Notes: generated by a model from the sequence alone, not told the origin. Shown: positions 10,951-23,960, counted from the stretch's first letter. The stretch: DNA of 64,000 bases from Microvelia longipes (GCA_018340805.1 JACMZG010001908.1:45825117-45889116), one strand, 5' to 3'. Program-made: numbers and translations.

Positions 10951-11469
10951 ATGAAGTTTATAATAGTGAAGTCAAAGCAGCATCCTGAAATATTCACTCA
11001 TGTGTTTGGAAGTCTTTCTTCAGACATACTAACTGAGATACAGAAGCAAGATAGTATGCTGGAATACTCGGATAAATATGGAGTGGGTGATATTTATAAA
11101 TCCTCACTGACAATGAACAAAGTCTTGGAAATTATGGCGAAAAATAACTACAGAATCGTTTCTACAGCGAGTAGTATTCATGAAGTTTCAAGGTATGAAA
11201 ACAACATAGAGGTTGTAGTGACTTTAGTCAAGGATGGTGAGAAAATAGAACAAAAAGAGCAAAATAAGAAGCAGAGGACAAAGAATTGTGATGACAGAAC
11301 AGATAAGAAAGATCTAGACAACTATGAAGGCAAATATAGTGAAGATATTAGAAAAAGAATTAATAGTGACCATAATATAGGCAAAACAAGGAATAAAGAA
11401 AATAATGCAACTTGTGAAAATCCTGGTTTAACAAAGAAAAATCAAAAACACGTTTCATTTCAACAGTAA
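10951..11469 (+). CDS. Protein of about 172 aa with a GFRP-like N-terminal domain
   Basis: The start is taken at ATG 10951, the first methionine after the in-frame stop at 10921. Residues 1-95 form a compact domain. It opens with a beta-strand ('MKFIIVKSKQ'), continues with 'SSDILTEIQKQDS', then 'MNKVLEIMAKNNYRIVSTAS' and a final strand 'IEVVVTLVKDGE'. This order and the 'VL-x-K-x-YR-V-S ... V-x-L-x-K' pattern resemble GTP cyclohydrolase I feedback regulatory protein, which binds GCH1 to control tetrahydrobiopterin synthesis (family knowledge). The vertebrate GQTLVW motif is not conserved. Residues from about 96 to 172 are a Lys/Glu/Asn-rich, probably disordered tail that typical GFRP of about 84 aa lacks. 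There is no signal peptide, so it is probably cytosolic. A poly(A) signal AATAAA lies at 11587-11592. The function is tentative; that it is a real gene is more secure. Confidence 0.7.
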   Translation: MKFIIVKSKQHPEIFTHVFGSLSSDILTEIQKQDSMLEYSDKYGVGDIYKSSLTMNKVLEIMAKNNYRIVSTASSIHEVSRYENNIEVVVTLVKDGEKIEQKEQNKKQRTKNCDDRTDKKDLDNYEGKYSEDIRKRINSDHNIGKTRNKENNATCENPGLTKKNQKHVSFQQ

Positions 11470-11586
11470 GTAAAGAAATTAAATGTAGAGGGAAAATGTG
11501 AATGTACATTTCAGTGTTACGAATTATATTTATTGTTTTTTGTACATTTAATAGCTTTATACATTGTAATTGAGTGCTTGGCACAA

Positions 11587-11592
11587 AATAAA
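11587..11592 (+). terminator. Polyadenylation signal for the GFRP-like gene
   Basis: AATAAA about 120 bp after the stop codon at 11469, the nearest on the + strand. Confidence 0.5.
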
Positions 11593-12030
11593 CTTCTAGG
11601 TGACAGGATAATATTTTATAGGTCTTGTCTATTCTATACAAAATCCTCATGATCTACTATCATACCTTGCCGTGACACAAAACTAAATGTAAGTAAATAA
11701 GAACATCTACAAACACGTTTATACATTGTGAAAAACTTGGTAAACAGACTCACAGAGAGAATTTTTTCTTTTAAAGACAGGAGGTATAAATCAGAGCATT
11801 GGACCACTCAGGTGGCTCCTTAGTGCAAACCCGGACAGTAAATGAAGCCCTCTAGTTTCTTTTACCTGAACAATACTACTGGCTCGCAGGAAGTTATTAA
11901 CTTGTTTAGGGATAGTTCTCCAAATTCTAAAGGAACGCTGGCCAGACCAAACGTCTGCCACCTAAGATACGTCAATGCAGGAGAAGTGCTAAGTATATGT
12001 GATGGAGTTTCCTCGTCCTCCTCATCTCGT

Positions 12031-12177
<147 letters not shown>

Positions 12178-12391
12178 CGAAGAATCAGCTACCGTCGATA
12201 CTTGCTGTTGGATAAAACGAGCCATCTTCAGAGGGCTCGTCGTGCTCATTGAGACTAGAAGTTAATCACTGATTTAACTTTATTAGTTGAGAGCTCGAGT
12301 GTTGCCCCGCCTGCTGATGATGGCGTTTGCCGAAACCGGTCCAGGGATATTTATATCCAACAGCAAGTATCGACGGTAGCTGATTCTTCGA
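12178..12391. mobile_element. PLE-type inverted terminal pair carrying a hammerhead
   Basis: Perfect inverted repeats of about 38 bp bound this 214-bp element, 12178-12215 and 12354-12391. They start 'tcgaagaatcagctaccgtc' and end with its complement. The right arm is preceded on the + strand by a complete hammerhead-like core. The left arm, read on the minus strand, has 'ctgaagatggctcg' joined directly to 'ttttatccaacagc', so its catalytic GAAA side is deleted. This matches two copies of one terminal sequence in opposite orientation, one truncated, as is typical of Penelope-like elements. A third, decayed copy lies at about 50460-50540. (TA)n arrays lie on the left and close on the right. 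Confidence 0.8.
12310..12346 (+). ncRNA. Type I hammerhead ribozyme, PLE-like
   Basis: CTGATGA at 12314-12320 is followed by a stem-loop ggc-gttt-gcc (12322-12331, one extra U before it). Then come GAAA at 12332-12335 and a palindromic stem III, accggt (12335-12340). C12341 is the expected cleavage nucleotide, so cleavage would fall between 12341 and 12342. Stem I is four pairs: cctg (12310-12313) with cagg (12342-12345). The short palindromic stem III is the hallmark of hammerheads in Penelope-like elements, which often act as dimers (family knowledge). Activity is not shown; the unpaired U and the short stem I could weaken it. Confidence 0.72.
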
Positions 12392-12437
12392 TTGCTTCTT
12401 CAACTTGCGGTAAATATAACCTTTTTAATTTTACTTT

Positions 12438-12441
12438 TATA

Positions 12442-12513
<72 letters not shown>
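12438..12513. repeat. (TA)n array between two inverted elements
   Basis: About 76 bases of alternating AT. The next element begins at the very next base. Confidence 0.95.
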
Positions 12514-13166
<653 letters not shown>

Positions 13167-13294
13167 AAACCTTTTTGTCATCAGGGACCAAACGACAAAC
13201 GATTCTTGGCCACACTACACAACCGAGTCACCTGAATAACGAAATTTGTTGAAGAAAATTGTACAAAAAGAAAAACCAGGGGAAATTAAGCAAA

Positions 13295-14375
13295 AAAAAT
13301 TGGGTACAAGGTACCTCGGTACTTTTCCTCACATGTCATGACTATCCAAATCTTTTGGTGAAATTTCTTCGGTCTCGCTATGCTGGACCTCAGAATAGGA
13401 TGGCTATCCAAAAATTAATTTGTCATGACTTCAAACTCGCTTCGCTCGTCATCAGAATGTCATATTTATCCAAAGCCTAAGGTAATATCACTTCGGCTTC
13501 GCTGCGATCGACTTTGTAAATAAATTGTCATTCTTAGTCTAGACAGTTGTGACTTCGGACTCATTTTCCTCGTCCTTAGATGCAAATATTATCAAAAAGC
13601 CTAAGATAGTATTGTTTCGGATCGCTGCGGTAAACCTTAGAATAAAGTTGTTATCAAAGTCTTGGGTGAAGTACATCGGACCAGATTCACTCGTCTTCAC
13701 AATGTCATGATTACCCCGATGCTTAAAGTGGTATTACTTTGGTATCAATATTATTAGGTATCCAAATATCTAGGATGATATAGCGTTAGGATAATTAAAG
13801 CTTAGAGAAGTAATACGGTAGATAGGCATTCTGAAAAATAATATGGGTAACACTGCATTCACGAATGCTTTAGATTCGTGTGATATAAGTATAACCTGTG
13901 ATCATAATTAGCAGCCTAGTTTTTTATTAGTATAGTTTGTTATGAGATTATTAGCGCTATATTTTATCTATGTATCACATTATTTGGTGATTTAAATTTT
14001 ATGCAAAATCAAAAACTTCATGATTTTGACTTATATGTGAACCAGCTTTATGTGTACCACTTTTATGTGTCGCACCAAAAAATATACATGTTGGCTAATA
14101 AATTACAGTAAACTTGAATATCTGACGGTATGTCGAACGTCGATAAGCAATAAAAGAAATTAAATTGTTATTCGGGAGTTAAATTTTCAAAATGTAATAG
14201 TTAATATTTTCTAAATAGCAACCGCTGTAATAATGAAATTTTGTGAATACATTGACTACCTATAAATTTACTTTTGTGTCAAATTGCAACTTGATGAAAC
14301 TTCCATTCCGGATTTTTAGGTCGAACAAAATACAATAAGTTATACTTACGGAAATAGGTGAGGAAAAATAATTGT
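13295..14375 (-). repeat. R repeat copy, long tail region
   Basis: It begins with the tail motif 'aaggtacctcggtacttttc' and continues with several diverged modules of about 60-100 bp containing 'actcgcttcgctcgtcatca'-type sequence (13430-13460, 13490-13515, 13615-13635, 13690). The head-like 'gttatacttacggaaatagg' / 'tgaggaaaaat' is at about 14340-14365. The module repetition in the tail is stronger here than in other copies. There is no ORF. Confidence 0.55.
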
Positions 14376-15610
14376 AACATTTTATTGTTTTTATTATTTT
14401 TATTTTAAAAATTAAATTAAATTTTTAAATTAAAGATAGCAAGCTTAATGATAGCATCTGCCTTGTCAACTATATAACCAAAGGTGGGAGTACCAGTTGA
14501 AGGATATTTTATCTAATAGTCTCCAAGTAATTACATCTAATAAAACCATTATAACCTCCATATCTATAATTAATACAATATAATATTCAATTTTTAATAG
14601 CCAATATGTAGAGAGATATCGAGGGTTGAATGCAGCCAATACATAGCACGTTTGTGAAACAGTTAAGTTAAACTGTTTTCTATTGAAAAAAAAATATTAT
14701 TGGTGAAATCCAAACTCGAATTAAATCTTCTTACTATACTGGAATCATTAAAAAGTATTGCGTGATAGCATGCTGATGCTATAATTAAAAACTTTGAAAT
14801 GAGTGCACGTTATGTTAAACTGTATTGTACGTATAATTATAATTGTTATAATAATAATTGAACGTATAAATAATACCCAATTTAATTGGTTCTCACACAC
14901 AAATTTGGAGAGCATATCTCAACAGGTTTTTATTGTTATGATTTTGTAAACTGAACACTATTCGTGTATAGAAGGGTGAATTAGAATTTGATGTAAAGTT
15001 AAAATGCATTCCACTTTGGATGTTTCCCGCAAACCTGGTAGGGAGTACGAAACCAAAGTGCATGTATTATCATCCTTTAATTCCAAAGTTGGGATTCGTA
15101 CACGGATATAAGAATATGTTCTGGACGTACATAACACTAAACTCTACTTCGTGTGGTTCCCACATACCTTAATGCGTCACAAAAACACGTATATCCTACA
15201 ACGCAAGAAATATGTTGAAAGGGTACATTATATATGGGGGGATTTTATTCGGGAACATTTTATTCAGGTAAACTTTATCCGGAGAAATTTCATTCAGGTA
15301 AATTATATCCGGAATCTCATAAGTGTCCAAACTGTCCTTTAAGTGATGTAAGTCATACAAAATTATTCAGTAAGTTGTTCTGTGTTCAAACGAAGCACAG
15401 TCAGCAATTCTACTATAGAGACAGTAGAGTAATTCGTGTAAAAACACAACGGGATTCGTGCTTTTCGTTTATGATAGGAAAAATTTAAGGGCCTTAAGTG
15501 CATCATATAAAAGACACATGTGAAAATATTGATATAAAATTATTTAGGGCAATCTGGTGTTTGTGTAGAGAACACTCTATAACCTAATTGCTAAATAGTC
15601 TTGCCTAAAA
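14376..15610. other. AT-rich stretch without a recognised gene
   Basis: A short local duplication occurs at 15240-15315, where units of 'attttattcgggaacatttt' type (ttattcaggtaaa/ tatccggaga) repeat about four times. Overlapping short ORFs reflect this duplication. No splice-bounded exon was recognised. Confidence 0.5.
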
Positions 15611-15612
15611 TA

Positions 15613-16012
15613 AAATTCTGGCGCAGAGGTGCGCAAGCCAGGGGAATTTTCTTTTAAATGCGTGCTTTCTTGCTCATTGATATATTCCTTGCTTATGTTT
15701 CTAGTAACCTGGGCAGTAGCGTCACAGCTTATTTATTCTTTTAGATTTTTTTTACAGAAAGTGTGCATATTCACTCCATATATTATGCAACGCACGGCAC
15801 AGATTATTTGCAGCTTTTAAGCTCAGTTTATGCTAATTTTTTGAGCATTTTCTTGAAAAGATTAAAGAAAGATGAAATAGTTGTGACGCTACTGCTCAGG
15901 CTGCAAAACTGCAAAACATATATCGGAAACTTAAGCAAAGTATAGATTAATGAGCAAGTAGACACGCATTTCCAAGTAAATTGTGCCAGCTTGTGGACCT
16001 TCGGGCAAGATA
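15613..16012. mobile_element. Foldback element, family with 'gcgcagaggtgcgcaagccag'-like ends
   Basis: The left arm (about 15613-15735) and right arm (about 15880-16012) are inverted copies. Left 'cttgctcattgatatattcc' pairs with right 'tagattaatgagcaag', and both arms contain 'cagtagcgtcac' sense or antisense. Related single arms occur at 35395-35490, 43255-43310, 48470-48560 and 58250-58330, where 'gcaagccaggtgcatttt'-type ends recur. There is no target duplication or ORF. The superfamily is unknown. Confidence 0.65.
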
Positions 16013-16074
16013 TACATACAATATACACTGTAAATATGTCGATTAAAAATTATCGTCGATACAAAGATTCGTAT

Positions 16075-16205
16075 CTTAGAACCCTGGCTTTGACTATATT
16101 GGGTGGATCAGTTGATTGATATGACTTTTTGGGCGCTGAATCGAATAAAATCGGTCAAGAGTTAATACGACTGCTCAATGTACTTGAAGCCAGGGTTTAA
16201 TTGTT
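16075..16205. repeat. Small inverted repeat, arms of about 15 bp
   Basis: 'ttagaaccctggctttgac' at about 16076 is the imperfect complement of 'gaagccagggtttaatt' at about 16186. The spacer is about 90 bases. It could be a short MITE; no target duplication is seen. Confidence 0.5.
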
Positions 16206-17409
16206 TAAAGTATTGTAGTGGCGATAATTATTTTATCATTATATTTGCAGTATATACCCTTATACCTTTAAGTATTGCTGGTGCGGTTGTCCGCATGCCC
16301 GAGCGAATTTTCTATGAAGTGTGTTCTATCTTGCTTATCAATTAGTACGTTCACGCACACTCTAGATCCGCGGATCGTATAGAATACGATCTCTCAATAC
16401 GGTAATTTAAGCTGTATGAACCATGCGGAGGGGATCCGATCGCATACGCTAGAACTAGGGAAATTGAATCTAAATGGATCCCCCGATACGCTGTATGTAC
16501 CTTTAGAGACGATCGTATTTAACGAATAACCTTATCGTCGAACTTTTATTTCACTTTATTTTACTTCTATATTACTGTTTTTGATCAAATAACTTTTGGA
16601 ATATTATTTGATACTGCCTTCATTTGTGGTCTAAGAAATACATATAAAACATTTCTATACGATATGCCAATCAAAGCAAGTATCCGAAAGAGGATTCACT
16701 TGACTTGCTGAATTCTAAGCCATGTTTCTACTCACCAAGTCTTTTAAGCGAAGAAAAGTAAAAATATGGGCCATATTTTTGAAAATAATCCGTTTAATCT
16801 TAACTTTATTTCGTGTTATCAGAAGCCGAGTATTGGTATCTAAAGAAAAGACAAAGTTTAATATTAACTTTACCTTGTAATATAGAAGGCAGTGTCTTAG
16901 GACAAAAAGCCAGCTCGTCTTGCTTGGGTCAAAGTGATTGATCACATACTCCTATCTTGCCTTTATTACACTACGTGCTGGGATACCAGTAAGAAAAAAT
17001 ATATAAGACCAGAACTAACAAGATTATATTGAATATACCTACATGAATATAACATTACTATTGGAAATTAAATTATGAAATACGGTTGACACAATAATTT
17101 TCGTTCATACCAACTGTAATTAGTAAATAATAAAAAAATAAATAAATTTGTTAACCTACATGAGAGTCTTCATATACTAAAATTAAGTTTTGAAGTAGTG
17201 ACTTGGCCTCGTCAAGTACACTATGTATTTTACATTTCTATGGATGACAATCACATTATAACGTCCCTAGAAACAAATTCCAATATTCTTTACCAGGGAT
17301 GAATAATATGTATAATCCATTTAACAATTCTCTCCAGCTTGTTGTTTTTCAAAGCTTTGTTACATAGTTTATAGTTGATCCTGAATAGGTCTAGGGAGCG
17401 TTGTTATTC
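16206..17409. other. Stretch without a recognised gene
   Basis: A locally GC-richer block at 16350-16500 has repeated 'ggatcc', 'gatacgctgtatg' and a short hairpin (gatcgtat-aga-atacgatc), but no ORF or repeat partner elsewhere in the window. The rest is AT-rich. Confidence 0.45.
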
Positions 17410-17998
17410 CTTTTATTTAGTAATAATAATATGGGGGGAGTGGTAGTAACTACCAGACAAGTAGGCCACGGTGTTGGGCCCTTTTTGCCAGCTCCCTAAG
17501 ATAGTGTTCTACTCCTTTTAATTTAAGTGTAGGTATATTTAATCTAATCTAGACAGAAGAGCCGTGAATTTCTATGGTTCCTCTCATGCTTTTTCAAGCA
17601 ATCATACATATCTTCACTTACTCTTATAGTCTAGTGAAAACTGGGAACAACACGTGCTCTCATTGTTAAACCAAACCTCCATACACTTTAAACTACAAAG
17701 CAGAAACAGTATAGTATTATAATGAATCTACAATGAGGGTCCTAAATATTGCTTATACCCAGTTTAATTTTGGGTAAAGAATCTTTACCGAGCTCCTGAC
17801 AACGCACAGGCTCGAGACCACCAACTTTACGTCCCTTCTGAAGGACGTGGTACGCAGAATTTTTATTCCTCTCATAAAAATCCTAGAGGCCCGTGCTGGG
17901 ATTGAACCCATGACTAAAGTACATTCATTTAGTGTGTGTATTGGCCGCGTACCTTAACCACTACACCACGGGTGACTCTAAATCCTTTCTTTTATTTA
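17410..17998 (-). mobile_element. SINE A, second copy, reverse orientation
   Basis: The body is about 17420-17978, with the tRNA-like head at the right end: on the minus strand 'gtggtgtagtggttaagg' then 'gggttcaatccc'. The 3' tail runs into (ATT)n-like sequence at 17420-17430. Ten-base direct repeats, cttttattta, at 17410-17419 and 17989-17998 are a likely target duplication, although ten extra bases lie between the SINE head and the right repeat. The copy is alignable end to end to 6660-7212. Confidence 0.88.
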
Positions 17999-19435
17999 TA
18001 AGGTCTATTAAATAATTTCCTGGTGTATCTCTTCTCAGCCATTTTTACTTTTATGTCTCTTCCTTTATTTGTTTTCTATTGTCTCTACTTATTTAATAAG
18101 TGTGAATAAGATCAATTATCTCAGAAACTGGTCTAGACAGTATGCTGTCTTGTGGCGTGGTTGATTACTTGGACAGGTTAGGCCTTCACATTTATTTGCT
18201 ATTTTTATATTCAATTTAGCTCATCTTTATTAGATATTCGATATAACACAAAACCATGTTCTTTCATTCAAATCCATTAAATCAAAAGAAAGATATTCCG
18301 TAAAAGGGTTAAGGATCGATAGCATTTATGTGAAACTAACTAAACCTGTGTGAATGAAGCATTAATACTCATATTTATTGTTTAAAAGACCATATGAGAA
18401 TTTACGATACCTTACAAATACATTGAAATTAAGAGGACTTTGATAATAGGGAAAAGCTCGAATTGGAAATAAACAAAAGCAACCTGTATCCAATAGTCTA
18501 TCCTTGAGATAAAATACAAATGGAAATCGTTAGATTGCGAACGGCTTTTCCGAAAATTTATTTAATGTTCACATAAAAGTAGGACAACAAATGATGTAAT
18601 AAAAACAGAGCCTAAATACTACCTAAAAATAGGAAAGGGTTTTTTCCATTTGTATACAAGAGCATTATGGGTAGAAAGAGGAATAGGAAGATATACATGA
18701 ATATGCATGTGTGGATTGTTTACTACGCTTATCAATGGTTTTGGTTCGTTTCAAAACTTTCAAATTGTATATTATCTGAAATATCTGCTTGAAAGATAAA
18801 AAAATGAGGAAATTTACCTGTTTCCAACCGCGTTATAACAAGCAATCCTATATTTACACCTATATTTAATCTTTTGTAAAAAAAAGATTGATAAATAATA
18901 ATTAGCTATACATGGAATGTGAAGTTGTTTTCACAACAAGGGAGTATAGTTTTTGTTGCATAATTTCCAGATCAATAAAGTTGATTCCTGAGGTAAAAGC
19001 AAAGGATAATATAGATGTTTAGTCTTTCGGCGAAGCCGAGAGAAAAATATCTATAGAAAGAATTTATCTAAAATTATTAGAATCCCAGGTGAAAAATACA
19101 GTATAACCCCACGTATCTAATGTTGTTACCAATATTGTTGCATTCTACTACTTCAAAAAAATTTTCAAATATGTCTTAATTATATTTGCATTACCTAACG
19201 ATATCATCAGGAATGTTGGCCTAAAGTAAATGCACCATATAAATATCATCCATAGTTAAATATAATTAGGGTTAAAATATTGAGTTTTTAAATACCAATT
19301 ACGCAACTCTAAATGAATATTGTTTTAAGACAATTATTAAAAATATGAATATTAATGCGGCATTTCGTAATCAGAAATGTAGTTATCTAAAGTGTAAAAC
19401 TTTTATATTAAACAAAAGTGTGAAATAATTTCATA
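17999..19435. other. AT-rich stretch without a gene
   Basis: No ORF with coding character and no terminal repeats were noticed. Confidence 0.5.
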
Positions 19436-19439
19436 AACT

Positions 19440-19530
19440 CGGTTTGTTCGTCTCCTGTGAAAACCGAACTCGTATCCTTTAGGTTAAGAGCTAAAAACGC
19501 TATCAACTGAGCTCAAGGGGAAATGCAAAG
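19440..19530 (-). pseudogene. tRNA-like sequence or SINE head
   Basis: On the minus strand, 'tgagctcagttgatagcg' matches an A box and 'cgagttcggttttcac' is B-box-like, about 50 bases apart as in a tRNA. The acceptor stem cannot be closed convincingly, so this is a tRNA pseudogene or the head of another SINE rather than a working tRNA. Confidence 0.5.
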
Positions 19531-19619
19531 CGGGAGTAATTTAATTTCCATGGCAACCAAAGCATACTTCTCTCCCTTTAGGTTCAGACCAGGAGGTATG
19601 CCTCACTTTTCAGTTCAGG

Positions 19620-19890
19620 AAAAAAGTACACAAACATTGATTAGACTCAAAAATTGATTAGACTCAAAAATTGATCTTTGTACCAAGTATTAACTCCATA
19701 GCATAACACCCCGGTAGCTACGATGATAACAGATACACACACTATACATACACACACTATACATACACACACTCACAACTCTGTGAACACCTGAAATAAA
19801 TTATGCAGGCAAAGTCCTGGTTTCGAAGTATTTGCAAACACAATACTTTTGCTAGGTACCTGCTCTACAATATAAATAAGGAAAAGTAAT
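19620..19890 (-). repeat. R repeat copy, head half only
   Basis: It contains the R middle motif in reverse ('ggtagctacgatgataacag'), then 'cctggtttcgaagtatttgc' and the head 'aacacaatacttttgctagg' ... 'ataaggaaaagtaat'. The tail is missing. Confidence 0.6.
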
Positions 19891-20700
19891 AAATGCTTGC
19901 ATTATACAGGTTTCTGTCTTCTATATCACCTCATATCCATAGAAGATATGAACATTAAAAATAATGTTTATAAGTATAAAATGTTTTGGGTCTAAATTTC
20001 GCCAGCATTTTATCATGTCTTTTATTTGTGTTTTTTAACTTTATTTTTCATAAAGCTATAATTTATGCGCCACCCAAAGCGGATTAATGATTTATTATAT
20101 TATTCTACATTATACGTATACATTTATCTATAGTCGTATAATCTTTGTAAGTTTTTCTATTAACTTTTAGCTCTCGTAGCCTTAAATGTAGAGTATAAAT
20201 TTTACCTAAATATTGTAAAGAAAATACATGAGTCGGAAAACTTTGCATTTGTTTTATCACTTTATGTTTATAACATTAATACTCACGCTTTCTATGAAAA
20301 GTGGGTTTGATCAAAAAATACTTTTTATTTTATTTTTTCAGATTCTTTTGTTGAGTATTTTTTTATTGTTAACAGTGCCCTGTATAATGCATTATATTAT
20401 TAGCTAAGTCAGTAAGATAGGGTTGAGGTTTTATTTAATAAGTAATGTCTTTCTGGCTTGGAGGGCAAGTACGTAAGGTAAAAGCCACTTACATAAATTT
20501 ATTATTGAGTTTATAATTTTAGGGTCAGGTTTTATTAAATAACTTTATTTGATTCGTAATCCAATACAAACTTTTCCATTTTATTAAATGCTCAGTTTAT
20601 TTAGGGTAACCTCAGCACACACTTGGTCACTTACCACTTAAGTATTATAATAAGGGTTTTACAGAGGTCTTAATCAGGATATATTTCTAGATTGCTGTGT
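19891..20700. other. AT-rich stretch without a gene
   Basis: Nothing recognised on either strand. Confidence 0.5.
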
Positions 20701-20708
20701 TGTCAAGT

Positions 20709-20867
20709 TATGTAGTAATAAATATATAACCAGTCTCTCCACTAGTTTAGTTGTGAAAATATGTAGTAATAAACAAATAACCAGTCTCTTCACTAGTTTA
20801 GTTGTGAAAAGACTGGTTATTTGTTAATTAGTAAATAAGGAAGTTTTTACAAAGTATTTGTAAAAAC
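20709..20867. repeat. 51-bp tandem duplication followed by two hairpins
   Basis: A 51-bp unit beginning 'tatgtagtaataaa' occurs at 20709-20759 and 20760-20810. The end of the second copy forms a hairpin with 20-base arms (20774-20793 with 20804-20823, one mismatch). A second perfect hairpin, gtttttacaaa / tttgtaaaaac, lies at 20843-20867. No gene is involved. Confidence 0.85.
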
Positions 20868-21045
20868 TTATTTGTTAACTCTTAACTTTTTATTTGTTAA
20901 TTACAAAGTAAGTAACTTTGTTTCCAGGTTCGGCTTGTTAGTTTATTCTTTTTAGCGAATTTCCGCGGAGAAATGAGCTTATCAGGTAAGGGTCGTACAG
21001 GAAAGAGGTGGATTTTTTAGAAAAGAGGGAGGACTCACTGTATAC

Positions 21046-21121
<76 letters not shown>
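21046..21121. repeat. (TA)n array next to a GC-rich segment
   Basis: About 75 bases of AT repeats, followed by a short GC-rich stretch (21130-21240) with 'gaggccgctaag' and 'ggaggccgcaag'. ORFs on both strands cross it but have Ile-Tyr cores and are not supported as genes. Confidence 0.9.
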
Positions 21122-21123
<2 letters not shown>

Positions 21124-22060
21124 ACAACCATATGGCCACAAAGCGGCTATAGGGAGACGCGGAGGCCGCAAGTCGGCTCCTAACATTGACGCCGATTCGC
21201 GAAGTGCTGAGGCCGCTAAGACGCCGAAAGCTTCTTGCTAATTATTTTAAATATAGTTTGTATTACTTAAATTTATTTTCCATTAACGCAACTTTTTGAA
21301 TTTTCTGTAATCATAGTAAAATTTTAATTTGTTTTTCAGTTATACTTTTAATATTATTGTTCAATATTTTATGATAACGTATTCATTTCATCAACGATTC
21401 AAATTTGTACCATTAGCATTAATAATGATGATACGAAATGTAAAATAAATTAAGTTATGCGTGATAACAAGTTGAAATCCCCCTTTTTTAACAAATTTAA
21501 AACTGGCTTCATTCAGAATAAGAATAACTTTTAACCCTGTGATATAACTTTTTAGTTTAACCGTGCAATGTATTATACGCTGTTCCTATATCATTGTTTT
21601 TCTAAAATAACATTATTCTATGCTTCTGATAATAATATATGAGTTAAACTTTTACCTCATTTTATCTTTTGTCTTCGCTCATTAAAATGTAAGCACTAAA
21701 AAATAGAAAAGATGAGAAAAAAAGCCGAGTCGGTTTAAAACGAGCGGAAAAGTTTTTATTGTTTAAAGTACATTATAAACTTTTGTGCATTGTGGTGTAC
21801 AAGAAGAGCTAACAAAGAAATTAACTTATAAGTAAAAACACAGAATAAAATTCACATCAACAACGTTTTTTAAAATATTTAAGTTAAATTAGAAGAAAAT
21901 TTTGAAACATTGATTTCTACTTTATCAAGATTGTGAACAAATAAGTCATATTTTCTTAAATATTTACGAGTCTTTATAGACTTCTGTATGAATAATAGTG
22001 ATGATGATAAAAATAATAATAATTTATTTATATTCATACATCATATTTATGTTATGTATA

Positions 22061-22502
<442 letters not shown>

Positions 22503-22507
<5 letters not shown>

Positions 22508-23829
22508 TGTGTGTATAATCATGTATTCAATACAATTTCTTTCAAAGTCTAAAGGTAAAGAAAAATTTTTAAACCAGGTTTCATTCTCTTTTGACTACTT
22601 CCTTAGGAAGCAGTATAATAAATTAACGTTTTTCTAATTATATTTATGCCTTGTTTGATTAGTAATTTTTAAATTATTTATGAGAATAATGAAATATTAA
22701 TCATCTCAATATTTTATTTTCTTGGCATCAATAGCCATCTAGCTTCAAATTTTGAACATAAATATTCTTCGATTATTTATTACTCTTACTAGAAGGACAA
22801 ATATACACAATACATTATATAGACACTGACAGCCTTATTAACACTACTCTAGAAAATCTTTCAAACACCATGATCTTTTATTGAAAACATTTTGCCAGGC
22901 ATACTGAGTCAATGCATTACTTTTCTAAATTATCTATGTAGTTTGTACGTAGTATGCAGTCATTTACAAAATAAATATATTAACTAAAACCACATAATGT
23001 TTTTGTAGTCTAGTTGTTGAGGAAATTAAATAAATTCACAAGAAAATTGATGTTAACCTTTTAGTTGTAGCAAATGATAAGTTTAGTCACATCTGATAGT
23101 TTTGAGTGCGAACCAAATATATCAAGAATTATTTTATTGTTCCTTTTCTCTTTACATGTAAATAAGCTTTTACCTAAATCCCTTGTGTAATAAATCTTAA
23201 TCGAGACATGAACTGAAACAATATAACTCCACAATTTTACACGAGCATGATATAGTTGAAACAACATATTTCGCAAAGTATTGTTACATTGGATCCACTA
23301 AAGTACTTGCTAGTCAAAACTTTGATTTGTTGCCACTATTCTGGTCTGGAAAAGCCCTTTAGTTCTTGTTATAGAAATCGATAATGTTCTAAATTTTCCA
23401 TACATGTACATGATTGATGAGATTTCCTTGTTTAGATTTTTATGTTGAAACTTTACAAGGCTAGTTGAATAACAAGCAAAGTATGGCTTTGGAAAACAAT
23501 TCATAACAATATCTACATAATTGTCATAAAAAGTTTCTTATTTTTGCTTACTTTACTTTGCGTTATAGAAAACTGGAGAATTTGTTCTATCAGAATTCCA
23601 CAAATGAGTTTCTTAACGATTTAGAAATAAGGATTTTATTGTTCACTCTTAATTTAATTGGCATTTGTAATTTTAGATAATAGCATAGTAAATAGAAGAA
23701 GCTTTACTACTTAACTGAAAAAGTGGACTAGAAACCGGTTGAAACCCTTACTAAAGTTAAGCATATAATGTTTTCAAATTTTTTAATCTTGGTTGACCAA
23801 AGTCTTAATGCTACTAAAGTCAAAAAGAT
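22503..23829. other. AT-rich stretch without a recognised gene
   Basis: Two short minus-strand ORFs (about 23061-23276 and 23310-23504) have no recognisable domain and no clear splice context. No repeat boundaries were seen. Confidence 0.45.
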
Positions 23830-23960
23830 CGGGTATGGCGTGCCTAGGAACTTTTCTTCGTCACATCGGATTCACTACGCTCATCCTCCTCAGATTATAC
23901 AGGTCATTAAATTGATTTTGGAACACGTCCTCAGACTTGCTTCGCTCATACTCAAATAGT
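23830..23960 (-). repeat. R repeat tail fragment
   Basis: 'ggtatggcgtgcctaggaac' and 'actacgctcatcctcctcag' and 'cttgcttcgctcatactc' are tail motifs. The rest of the copy may continue beyond the hAT element: 'cttgtaccaaatgtcaattc' at about 25840 fits the R middle region. Confidence 0.55.
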
